Assembly: GCA_020445165.1 (NCBI GenBank)
Contig: JAGRHE010000029.1
Coordinates: forward strand, 1-19,926
Direction of reading: 5' to 3'
DNA from: Gammaproteobacteria bacterium
GTDB lineage: Bacteria > Pseudomonadota > Gammaproteobacteria > Chromatiales > Sedimenticolaceae
DNA: 19,926 nt
Made by a program: the position numbers and the translations under genes. Below are positions 11,799-19,706 of the stretch, in pieces; position 1 is the first letter of the stretch; the number at the start of each line of letters is the position of its first letter. The notes under the pieces were generated by a model that saw only the letters and a list, made by a program, of their open reading frames with translations, had not been told where the DNA came from and did no database searches.

Positions 11799-14588
11799 TC
11801 AACCGCGCAGTTGCGCCATCAGCGCACGAGCTGATTCTGCAAACTTGGAGTTCGGGTGCTCACGGGCGATGCGCTCGAGTACCGGTCGCGCCTCGGCATC
11901 CCGCTGCATCGACAGCAGCGCCTCACCAACGTGCAGGGCAATCTCCGGGTTGCGTGGCGCGATGATCATCGCCTGCTGCAGTGCAGCCAGACCGTCGGCC
12001 TTGCGCCCGGCCTTGAACAGTACCCAGCCATACGTGTCGACGATCTCTGCGCGTGAAGGTGCCAGCTCGTAGGCCTTGGTTGCGAGCTCCACCGCGCGCT
12101 TTCGATCCCGATCCAGATACAGCCAAGCCATGTTGTTGGCCAGTACAGCATCCGGGCCGGTCAGCTGAATCGCCTTCTCGTATGCCTGCAGGGCCTGCTC
12201 TTCCTGTCCGACCTGCTGGCTTACCATGCCGAGCGTCGCCCACAGCGGACCGTCTTCGGGTTGGCCTGCCAGCCAATCCTTCAACAACTGGATGGACTCT
12301 GCGGCCTTGTCCGAGGATGCCAATGACCTGGCCAGGGAGTTGATGCGCTTGCCGTTTCGTTCGATCCGCAGGGCCTCGCGCGCGGACGCGATGGCTCTTT
12401 CGGTATCCCCCTTGCCACGGTATGCAGAGGCAAGCACATCAAAGCCGAACACATGCTGCGGATAGTCCCTGCGCAACTGCTCGCCGATGGCGAGCGCAGC
12501 ATCATAGCGCTGCTCGCGCATCTCCAACTCTGCCAGCCCGACCAGTACGATCGGTGTCTTACGTTCCGTATCGAATGCAATCGCCTGCTTGAACGCCTGG
12601 CGCGAGCCGTCGATGTTTCCGCTCGCCGCATAGGCACGTGCCAACTGGAACCAGCCTTCGACTGAGTTCGGCATGCTTTCCGTCAACTGCTTGAGCGTGT
12701 GCGTGGCACTCGGAAAATCCCCGGTCTGCAGATGCGCCATCCCCTTCAGGCGCAGCACAGCCGGAATCCGTGCCTTGTCCGGTGGCAGTCCGGACAACAT
12801 ATTGACCGCCTTCAGGCCCTCGTTGCGGCGCAGGTAATCCTCGGCGAGGATCAGGATCGGACGGATCTCCTGCGGATTGGCCTGGTTCGCCTTCAACAGC
12901 CACTCCTCGGCTTTCTCCGGGTCGCCCAGGTCCTTCGCCAACTGTGCCTTTCCCATCAAGGCGCCCAGGTGCCCCGGATCACTCGCGAGTACCTGATCGT
13001 ACGCGGCGTCAGCCGCCTGCGGTTCCTTTTCTATCAGCGCCAAACGGGCAAGGTTCATGCGCGCCACGAGGAAGTTGGGATCCTTTTCCAGTGCCGTGTT
13101 GAAACCCTCGCGTGCGGCATCGAAGTTGCGTTGGGCAAGAAAAGCGAGACCGGTCAGGTTGAACGGAATCGGGCTGTCCGCCATCCGAGTTTCGAGCGCA
13201 CGCGATGCGGCTATGGCCTTGTCGTAGTCCTGCTTGTTGAGGTAGCTGAGTACGAGAAGCACGTCAGCCTGGATCACGTCCTGGCCCAGTGCGACGGCTG
13301 ACTCGAGCTGCGAGATGGCTTCCGACGTGTCTCCGGCGGCGATCTTGCCAACAGCCAGCTGAGTCCGCAGCAGTGCCTGTTCGGGATCCAGCTCCACCGC
13401 ACGCTCAATCATCTGTGCACCGCGCTGGTTGTCACCGAGCTGAATGTACGCAGTACCGAGTAGTGCCAGCAGCTGGGCATCATTCGTGTCACCGCTGATC
13501 GCAGGCTCCAGTACCGCGACGGCGCGCTCTGGCTGTTTCAGTTTGAGCCGAGCCGCACCGACCAACTTGAGTACCTGAGGATTGCCCGGAGCACTGGCAA
13601 GCACACGCGTGAGGTAGTCGTCCGCCAACGTGAAGGAATTGCGTGCATAGCTGACGATGCCGTACAACAGTTGAGCCTGAAGATTGGATGGCGCCACCCG
13701 CAGCAAGGTCTGCAGTTCATCCGATGCGCGGTCATAGTCGCGTTCCTGGAACGAAACCAGGGCTTGCAAATAGTTGACCGCGGGCAGATCCCGGGTCATG
13801 CCGTTCAGGACCTCGAGATCGGCCTTGGCGGCCGGGATATTGCGCTGAGCGATATGGACCAATGCCAGGCCGATGTGTGCGCGCGGATTGTTCGGCGCCT
13901 CCTTGGCCGCGCGTGCGTAGTCGATCTCGGCATCGTCCAATCGCTGCAGCCGGCGTAGAAGATCGCCGCGCACGAGTCGGCTCTCGACGTGCCCGGGCTC
14001 TTCCAGCAAGACTTGGTTCAATTGCTCAAGCGCTTCCTGCTGGCGGTTCTCCGCAAGCAGCAGCCGCGCTTTTCCAAGCCGCGCCGTTGCGTTGCCGCTT
14101 TGCAGCGCCAGGGCCGCGTCGTACTCGGTGACAGCAGCCTCCACCTCGCGCAAGGCAAGATGGGCGTTGCCACGCAAGGCATGCAGATCGGCCCGGTGTG
14201 TCGCAGCCAGATCCGCCTGCACCGGCACCTCGTCAAGCAGCTTACGGAACTCCCCCTGCAGAGTCAGTGCGCGTGCATAGCCCGGTACCCAGCTGTCGGC
14301 CTGGGCATCGAGGTCGCGGGCACGCCCGAACTCTTTCGCAGCCGCGGCGCCATCGCCATTGCGAAGGTGCAGACTGCCGAGCAGCAGACGTGCCTCGACG
14401 TGCGCAGGATCGGTCTGCAAGGCGTTCTTGAGTTGGATGACCGCAGTCTTGACCTCCCCTTTCGCCAACGCCTCTTTGGCCTCGGCGACATATTCGCCGG
14501 CGTCGGCCGCGAATACGGCCATCGGCGCTGCCACGAGCATGGCAGCCACAACACCCGCCAGGGCCGTTTTGCGCAACTTCGGTAACAT
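11799..14588 (-). CDS. prsT: PEP-CTERM system TPR-repeat protein PrsT
   Basis: Large periplasmic tetratricopeptide-repeat protein found next to prsK and prsR in genomes with exosortase/PEP-CTERM sorting. Its exact role is unknown; TPR arrays suggest a scaffold for surface-protein or polysaccharide export. From the ATG at 14588 (GGAGG 7 nt upstream) it has 929 residues, matching the family. A signal peptide, MLPKLRKTALAGVVAAMLVA plus PMAVFAAD, is likely cut by signal peptidase I near residue 27. From residue 30 to the end it is an almost unbroken solenoid of roughly 25 TPR units, with repeated patterns such as LDPEQALLRTQLAVGKIAAG and NNMAWLYLDRDRKRAVELAT near the end. There is no cysteine in the whole protein, so the lipid anchor implied by the family's 'lipoprotein' name is absent. 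Its stop abuts that of the convergent kinase. Confidence 0.92.
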   Translation of the reverse strand: MLPKLRKTALAGVVAAMLVAAPMAVFAADAGEYVAEAKEALAKGEVKTAVIQLKNALQTDPAHVEARLLLGSLHLRNGDGAAAAKEFGRARDLDAQADSWVPGYARALTLQGEFRKLLDEVPVQADLAATHRADLHALRGNAHLALREVEAAVTEYDAALALQSGNATARLGKARLLLAENRQQEALEQLNQVLLEEPGHVESRLVRGDLLRRLQRLDDAEIDYARAAKEAPNNPRAHIGLALVHIAQRNIPAAKADLEVLNGMTRDLPAVNYLQALVSFQERDYDRASDELQTLLRVAPSNLQAQLLYGIVSYARNSFTLADDYLTRVLASAPGNPQVLKLVGAARLKLKQPERAVAVLEPAISGDTNDAQLLALLGTAYIQLGDNQRGAQMIERAVELDPEQALLRTQLAVGKIAAGDTSEAISQLESAVALGQDVIQADVLLVLSYLNKQDYDKAIAASRALETRMADSPIPFNLTGLAFLAQRNFDAAREGFNTALEKDPNFLVARMNLARLALIEKEPQAADAAYDQVLASDPGHLGALMGKAQLAKDLGDPEKAEEWLLKANQANPQEIRPILILAEDYLRRNEGLKAVNMLSGLPPDKARIPAVLRLKGMAHLQTGDFPSATHTLKQLTESMPNSVEGWFQLARAYAASGNIDGSRQAFKQAIAFDTERKTPIVLVGLAELEMREQRYDAALAIGEQLRRDYPQHVFGFDVLASAYRGKGDTERAIASAREALRIERNGKRINSLARSLASSDKAAESIQLLKDWLAGQPEDGPLWATLGMVSQQVGQEEQALQAYEKAIQLTGPDAVLANNMAWLYLDRDRKRAVELATKAYELAPSRAEIVDTYGWVLFKAGRKADGLAALQQAMIIAPRNPEIALHVGEALLSMQRDAEARPVLERIAREHPNSKFAESARALMAQLRG

Positions 14589-14692
14589 CCGAATCCTCCG
14601 TTTGATGTCCAAGGGGGCTCGCGGGCAAACCTGAGGTGCCCGGTCCGTGTCGCCTGGCCGGGCGCAGATCCCGCGGCAAAGCCCGGGGCAGG
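14589..14692 (-). promoter_or_regulatory. prsR-prsT intergenic leader with hairpin
   Basis: The 104-nt gap upstream of prsT is much longer than the prsK-prsR gap, leaving room for a separate promoter or an RNA control element. A perfect 6-bp inverted repeat, CGGGCA/TGCCCG, lies at 14622-14642, extended inward by CCT/AGG, ending 33 nt before the prsT start. A second repeat, CCGGGC/GCCCGG, lies nearer to prsR (about 14657-14686). A GGCAC...TTGC pair is present, but its spacing is 2 nt too long for a sigma-54 promoter. Confidence 0.4.
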
Positions 14693-16054
14693 TCAATCGC
14701 CGATGCCGTACTTTTTCATCAGATTGTACAGCGTTGGCCGCGTGACCCCCAGAAGTTCGGAGGTCTTGGAGACATTGCCGTCGGTCCGTGCCAGTGCACG
14801 CCGAATCGCCTGCGACTCCGCTTTTTCACGGACCTCGCGCAGGTTGAATGGTTCCTGTCGTTCGGCGTCTTTGCCGGTGGGTAATTCGAGATCTTCGACC
14901 GAGACCTGGTTGCCGTCGGCCATGATCACGGCGCGCTTGACACGATTTTCCAGCTCACGCACGTTTCCGGGCCAGTCATAGGCATCGATCGCCTCGATGG
15001 CTTGTGGCGTAAATCCCTTGACCGGTCTCTTCAACTGGGTGGCAAACCGCTCGACGAATGCCCGTGCCAACAAAAGGACATCGCCCTGACGTTCGCGCAG
15101 AGGTGGCACCCTGATGGTTGCCTCGTTGATCCGGTAGTAGAGATCCTCGCGAAAATCGCCGGCCTGGATCAGATCCGGCAGGTTGCGATGCGTGGCACAG
15201 ATAACCCGCACGTCAACCGGAATCTCCGAACGACCGCCGATACGTTCGATGACCTTCTCCTGGAGGAATCGCAGCAGCTTGGCCTGCAACGGCTGCGGCA
15301 GATCGCCGACTTCATCGAGAAAAAGGATGCCACCATTGGCGACTTCGATCTTGCCCGGAGTCGTTTTGGCGGCACCGGTGAATGCACCCTTCTCGTAACC
15401 GAACAGTTCGCTTTCCAGCAGCGCCTCGGGAATGGCCGCGCAATTGATCGCGACCAGGCGCTTGTCATGCCGGTCGCTGAGTGCATGCAGTGCCTTGACC
15501 AGGACTTCCTTGCCAGTACCGCTCTCACCGAGAATCAACGTTGAAACATCGGTAGGCGCGAGCTTTTCGACGGTCCGGCAGACCTTCATCATCTCGGGAC
15601 TCGAGGCAATCAGGCCCTCCAGTGCCGAAACACCATGCACCGTCTGCAGGCGACGATTTTCCTGCTCGATATGATAGAGCCTCGCTGCGCGCTTGATGGT
15701 GATGCCGAGCAGCTCCGGATCGATCGGTTTCTCATAGAAATCGTACGCCCCCATCGCAATTGCACGCATCGCGTTGGTGCGGTCGTTATGACCAGTGACC
15801 ACGATAACCTTGGTGTCGGGCGCCAGCGCCAGCACGTCCTCGAGCACGCTGAAACCCTGGCTGACACCACCTGGATCAGGTGGCAAACCCAGGTCGAGCG
15901 TGATCACCGGTGGCTCGATCCGCCGCAGTTGCGCCAACGCCCCGTCGCGGTCTTCAGCCGTGACCACGTCGAATTCCTCGAAGCTCCACTTGAGCTGGCT
16001 CTGCAGGCCCGGATCATCCTCGACAACCAGGAGTTTGTCTTTGGTCTCACTCAC
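14693..16054 (-). CDS. prsR: PEP-CTERM system sigma-54-dependent response regulator PrsR
   Basis: NtrC-type transcriptional activator, the partner of PrsK. When phosphorylated it should hydrolyse ATP to open sigma-54 promoters. It has 453 residues. The receiver domain (1-125) has the acidic pair E12-D13, phosphoacceptor D54 in ITLDLGLPPD and K109 in FYEKP, with the extra PDPGGVSQG loop after D54 that marks this family. The AAA+ domain has Walker A GESGTGKE at 176-183, the sigma-54 contact loop GAFTGA at 223-228, Walker B ILFLDE at 243-248 and the arginine-finger region FREDLYYRIN at 301-310. A Fis-type helix-turn-helix ends the protein (GNVSKTSELLGVTRPTLYNL). The start is GTG at 16054 with AAGGA upstream; no usable ATG is nearby. 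It lies 33 nt after prsK. The family is highly secure; target promoters are not known from this window. Confidence 0.96.
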   Translation of the reverse strand: MSETKDKLLVVEDDPGLQSQLKWSFEEFDVVTAEDRDGALAQLRRIEPPVITLDLGLPPDPGGVSQGFSVLEDVLALAPDTKVIVVTGHNDRTNAMRAIAMGAYDFYEKPIDPELLGITIKRAARLYHIEQENRRLQTVHGVSALEGLIASSPEMMKVCRTVEKLAPTDVSTLILGESGTGKEVLVKALHALSDRHDKRLVAINCAAIPEALLESELFGYEKGAFTGAAKTTPGKIEVANGGILFLDEVGDLPQPLQAKLLRFLQEKVIERIGGRSEIPVDVRVICATHRNLPDLIQAGDFREDLYYRINEATIRVPPLRERQGDVLLLARAFVERFATQLKRPVKGFTPQAIEAIDAYDWPGNVRELENRVKRAVIMADGNQVSVEDLELPTGKDAERQEPFNLREVREKAESQAIRRALARTDGNVSKTSELLGVTRPTLYNLMKKYGIGD

Positions 16055-16087
16055 CGTTTGGCAGTCCTTGTATGCAAGAAGACTCGA

Positions 16088-18175
16088 TCACCCGGCTCTC
16101 TGCTGTGAATCGGCGAGCGGCAGGATGATCCTGAAAATGGTACCGACCGAGGGCTGGCTTTCAACGACCACCTGCCCCCCTAGGGCGGAAATCACCTCGC
16201 GGCACTCGTAGGCGCCGATACCCATTCCGGTCAGCCCCTTGGTGGTATCAAACGGCCGAAACAGCCGGGTCTTGATAAAATCCGCATCCATGCCGACCCC
16301 GGTGTCGCGGACCTCCACTATAGCCTGACCACCTGCAAGTCGCAGCCGAATCTCGACTTTTCCGTCCGCAGCTGTTGCGTCCTGGGCATTCTGGACCACG
16401 TGTCCCAGCACTGACGTGAGGCGATCGGTATCGGCCACGATGAACGCCTGTGACACGTCCGCATGCAACACCGGCACCGGCGAACCCGCACTCTTCGCAG
16501 CGACGACATCTCGCAGTTCGCACACCAGGTCAATGGTCCGGCTCTCGCCGGTCACATCGGCACTCTTGAGCTGTGCCATCAGACGGTTCATCTTGTTTAC
16601 CGCGTTCTCGATCGTGCTTACCGCATCATCTATGAACTCCGGGTTGTGTTTGTGCTTTGCGGCATTCCGGGCGACCAGGGACAACTGGGCGATCAGGTTC
16701 TTCAAATCATGGATAACGAAGGCCGAAAGTCGATTGAAACCCTCGAATTGACGTGCCTCGGTCAGTGCCTCCGCCGCCTGGTTGAAGGCAATGTAACTCG
16801 CCGCCTGCAAGCCGACTGTTTTAAGAAGATCAAAGTTTTCCCAGTTGATCGGTTGCGGCGCACGCGGCTGTAGCAGAACGACGAAACCGAGCAGTCGGTC
16901 ATCGTGGAACAAAGGAACGACCAACCAGCTGTCCTCGTTGCCAATCAACCAAGCTGGCATCACCAGGTCATCATACTTTTCCGGATCCCGCCGAAACTCA
17001 TTGATATCGATGACCCAGCGCTGTTCGCCGAGAAATTTCAACAGGGGATCACCGGCGCCGACCGTCGCATCCGCCGCATGCTGGGAATTGAAGCGCGCGC
17101 GCAGGCGAAAACTGCCTTTCTCTGAACGAATCCAGATCATGCCGCCAGAGCTTTCGACGATTTCCGACAAAGCCCAGATCACGCGTTCGTTCAACGGCAG
17201 TTCGCCGCGCTCGCCAGACAGCAGCCCGATGACCCGCAGCCATTCCTCTCGGTAGTCATACTGGTAGCTGAAGAAGTGCTTGTTGAAGAATACCTTGGTC
17301 CGGGCGCGAAACTGACCCGAAAACAGCAATGCGACCAGCACCAGAATTGCGCCGAAGAGAAACGCAATCTGAAGAACACCGCCCCATTGACCTCCGTACA
17401 ACTTGATGTAGTAGCCCGCCAGGGCCATCAGCAGCATGTACAGGCCCGCACTCAAAAGCGTGGTCGAGTGCAGAACCATGCGCCGTGACAGAAATACCGG
17501 CAGGCTCCAGTCGGGATTGCGCGCAGCCGTGATGCCGATCAGCGGTATGGCCATGGCGCTGACGAAACCGCGGGCTGACCAGATCGCCCCATCCATCCGG
17601 TGAAACAGCAAGGCGTCGGCATACATGTAAAAGTCGAACACGAACAGCGCGCCAAGCCCGAAGCAAAGATACTTGATTCCCCAGCGTTGTTCGACCGGCG
17701 TGTTGCGAAACAGTTGTTCGACGAGCGCCATGCCGAGTACGGCATAAAGGAGCTGCCCGACCAAGGAAAACTCCAGCTGGACCTGGGGCGTACGCATTCG
17801 CGCCAGCAGGTCGGGCATATCGACCAGCATCACCAGCATCAGCAGGCCCAGGATCAGGCATCCCAGCCGGACATAGGAAAGCAGGCGCGCGTACAGGAGA
17901 TTGCCCGAGGCAAGCGGTTTCAGAAGGTGCAGGAAGAAGAATATCCAGAGGATGTTGCGCACGACCTCTGCAGCAAACACGAGCTCCAGCCCGGGTCGGG
18001 AGTAAGCCGCATGACCGGCTGAAGCCGCCGCCCAGACCGCCGATCCCCCAACCGCCAGCATCAACTGCGAACCCTGGAATCGCCCCCGCCAGCTGGTCAG
18101 CAGCAATAGGAACAGCGCGATGAATCCCGCTGCCGCGACACCGTAGCCCAGCGCCGCCAGTTCGCTTTCAGTCAT
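16088..18175 (-). CDS. prsK: PEP-CTERM system membrane histidine kinase PrsK
   Basis: Membrane sensor kinase that pairs with PrsR to control PEP-CTERM genes. From the ATG at 18175 it has 695 residues, typical for PrsK. The N-terminal 290 residues hold about eight membrane helices (first at AAAGFIALFLLLLTSWRGRF), the presumed signal-sensing part. A GAF-like cytoplasmic domain spans about 310-465. The phosphorylated histidine is H489 in FVIHDLKNLIAQLSL; the kinase ATP site shows the N box VQNAQDA (594-600), DTGVGM (624-629) and GMGIGAYECREVISALGG (650-667). Three starts are possible: TTG 18226, ATG 18214 (with AAGG upstream) and ATG 18175 (with GGGGTGGA upstream). I chose 18175 because its first residues lead straight into the first helix, as in relatives. 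It lies 139 nt after the sugar transferase. Confidence 0.95.
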   Translation of the reverse strand: MTESELAALGYGVAAAGFIALFLLLLTSWRGRFQGSQLMLAVGGSAVWAAASAGHAAYSRPGLELVFAAEVVRNILWIFFFLHLLKPLASGNLLYARLLSYVRLGCLILGLLMLVMLVDMPDLLARMRTPQVQLEFSLVGQLLYAVLGMALVEQLFRNTPVEQRWGIKYLCFGLGALFVFDFYMYADALLFHRMDGAIWSARGFVSAMAIPLIGITAARNPDWSLPVFLSRRMVLHSTTLLSAGLYMLLMALAGYYIKLYGGQWGGVLQIAFLFGAILVLVALLFSGQFRARTKVFFNKHFFSYQYDYREEWLRVIGLLSGERGELPLNERVIWALSEIVESSGGMIWIRSEKGSFRLRARFNSQHAADATVGAGDPLLKFLGEQRWVIDINEFRRDPEKYDDLVMPAWLIGNEDSWLVVPLFHDDRLLGFVVLLQPRAPQPINWENFDLLKTVGLQAASYIAFNQAAEALTEARQFEGFNRLSAFVIHDLKNLIAQLSLVARNAAKHKHNPEFIDDAVSTIENAVNKMNRLMAQLKSADVTGESRTIDLVCELRDVVAAKSAGSPVPVLHADVSQAFIVADTDRLTSVLGHVVQNAQDATAADGKVEIRLRLAGGQAIVEVRDTGVGMDADFIKTRLFRPFDTTKGLTGMGIGAYECREVISALGGQVVVESQPSVGTIFRIILPLADSQQRAG

Positions 18176-18314
18176 TGCGACATCCACCCCGGCAAACGAC
18201 GACCCAACTGGCATCGTCACCTTCAAAACCCGTCAAGGCGATAACGGCCAGTGTCGGCCCGGCGCCAGTGTGTTTCCGCGAGGACACCCGCAGCCCCTCA
18301 GAAGAACCTACGCC
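18176..18314 (-). promoter_or_regulatory. epsB-prsK intergenic region with direct repeat
   Basis: This 139-nt gap probably carries a promoter for prsK-prsR. An 8-bp direct repeat, GCCAGTGT, occurs at 18247-18254 and 18264-18271, 17 bp start to start, so on nearly the same DNA face only if the helix is slightly underwound; it may be an operator. A TTGACG hexamer on the minus strand near 18227-18232 lacks a good -10. A sigma-54-like match at 18192-18206 is listed separately as doubtful. Confidence 0.35.
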
Positions 18315-19706
18315 TCAATGCGCCCCCTTACCCCACAGCACGACCTCGACCGTTTCGAGCAAAATGATCAGGTCGAGAAACACGCTCGCGTTCTTGACAT
18401 AGTAGAGGTCGAACTCGAGCTTGTTACGCGCATCCTCGATATCGGCACCGTAGGGGTAACACAGCTGGGCCCAGCCGGTCAGTCCGGGTTTGACGCGGTG
18501 ACGCTCGGCATAAAAGGGAATCTCCTTCTCCAACTGCTGGACGAACTCAGGGCGTTCGGGACGCGGTCCGACCAGGCTCATTTCACCGCGCAACACGTTG
18601 AAAACCTGAGGCAACTCGTCCAGGCGCGTCTTCCGAATCACGGATCCGACACGGGTTATCCGGCTGTCGTTCTTGGTTGCCCAACGGGCGACACCGTCGG
18701 CTTCGGCATCCGTGCGCATACTGCGGAACTTGTGCACGCGAAAAGTCCGTCCGTTCTTACCCACGCGGACCTGGTGGAACAGGATTGGGCCTTTACCTCG
18801 GCTCTCGATCATGATCGCACCCGCGACCAGCAGCATCAGAGGCCATGCCAGCAGGAAGATCACGCCCCCGGCCAACAGATCCAGCACCCGCTTCGACGCA
18901 TTCGCGATGCCGCTGAGGCGAAATCCGTCGGAGAAGAAAATCCAGCTCGGATGCAGCACGTCGAGCTTGATCCGTGAGGTTTCTTTCTCAAAGAAGCTCA
19001 ACAGGTCAAGCACCATGGTGCCGGACATCTTGCAGTCGAGGATTTCATCGACCGGCAGGCGCAGGCGACGGTCATCCGGGGCCACGACGATCTCGTCGAC
19101 CTCGTTCGCAAGCACCATTTCCATTAGACGCCGGTCATGCACCAGCCAGCGGTCGCGAGGGATTTCGGTCTCGTGTTCATTGACGGGAACGTACCCCACC
19201 ACGCGGAACGACGGCTGCTGTGGCTCCAGGTCTGCGATCATCTGAGCCTGTCTACCGGTGCCCAACACCAGCACGGAATTCGACTGCAGTTCGCTGTGGG
19301 TCACCCGGAAGAAAAGGCTGCGCAGACCGAGCACGCCCACAAATGTGAAGGCCATCGCGTACGCCATCACGCCACGACCAACGACCAGCGACGGAAAGGT
19401 GTAGAAGACCACGCTCATTGCGACACTGACGATCAGGAAGCTCAGCCCGATCCGCACCAGCAGCCCGGCGCTGAACGGCAACCCACGCTGGTAGAGCCCG
19501 ACGGCCACCATTGAAACGATCATGGACACGGCATAGGTCAGCGCCGTATACGGCAGGGTGTCAGGGGATTCAACCAAGCGCAGCCCTTCGAGCGAATTGC
19601 GCATGTAGAAGCCGGCCAGCAACGAGTAGAACACGACCAGAAACTCGACAAAACCGAGCAGCAGGTAAAGTTTCGACACGTAGTGGCCGAAAAGCCGAAT
19701 CATCAT
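18315..19706 (-). CDS. Polyprenyl sugar-1-phosphate transferase, PEP-CTERM-associated EpsB type
   Basis: Initiating glycosyltransferase that moves a sugar phosphate from a nucleotide sugar to undecaprenyl phosphate, the first step of exopolysaccharide assembly on the cytoplasmic membrane face. It has 463 residues. N-terminal membrane helices lie at about 12-32, 54-72, 85-105 and 113-130, then a Rossmann-like segment (SVLVLGTGRQAQMIADL, 144-160), another hydrophobic segment at 276-300, and the catalytic bacterial sugar-transferase domain. The latter shows FRVHKFRSMRTDAE, the catalytic acid pair D363-E364 in RLDELPQVFNVLRGEMSLVG and PRPERPEF, and ends with YYVKNASVFLDLIILLETVE. The N-terminus MIRLFGHYVSKLYLLLG resembles the sugar transferases tied to PEP-CTERM loci. 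Two ATGs in tandem begin the gene; the first is 11 nt after GGAG. The sugar is not predictable from sequence alone. Confidence 0.9.
   Translation of the reverse strand: MMIRLFGHYVSKLYLLLGFVEFLVVFYSLLAGFYMRNSLEGLRLVESPDTLPYTALTYAVSMIVSMVAVGLYQRGLPFSAGLLVRIGLSFLIVSVAMSVVFYTFPSLVVGRGVMAYAMAFTFVGVLGLRSLFFRVTHSELQSNSVLVLGTGRQAQMIADLEPQQPSFRVVGYVPVNEHETEIPRDRWLVHDRRLMEMVLANEVDEIVVAPDDRRLRLPVDEILDCKMSGTMVLDLLSFFEKETSRIKLDVLHPSWIFFSDGFRLSGIANASKRVLDLLAGGVIFLLAWPLMLLVAGAIMIESRGKGPILFHQVRVGKNGRTFRVHKFRSMRTDAEADGVARWATKNDSRITRVGSVIRKTRLDELPQVFNVLRGEMSLVGPRPERPEFVQQLEKEIPFYAERHRVKPGLTGWAQLCYPYGADIEDARNKLEFDLYYVKNASVFLDLIILLETVEVVLWGKGAH

Noticed and set aside
14624..14643. GGCAC...TTGC resembling a sigma-54 promoter before prsT
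   Set aside because: The GG and GC doublets are separated by 12 nt rather than the required 10.
15867..15883. 17-bp palindrome CCACCTG-GAT-CAGGTGG
   Set aside because: It lies inside prsR and encodes the conserved PDPGG loop after the phosphoacceptor aspartate, so the symmetry is probably a by-product of codons.
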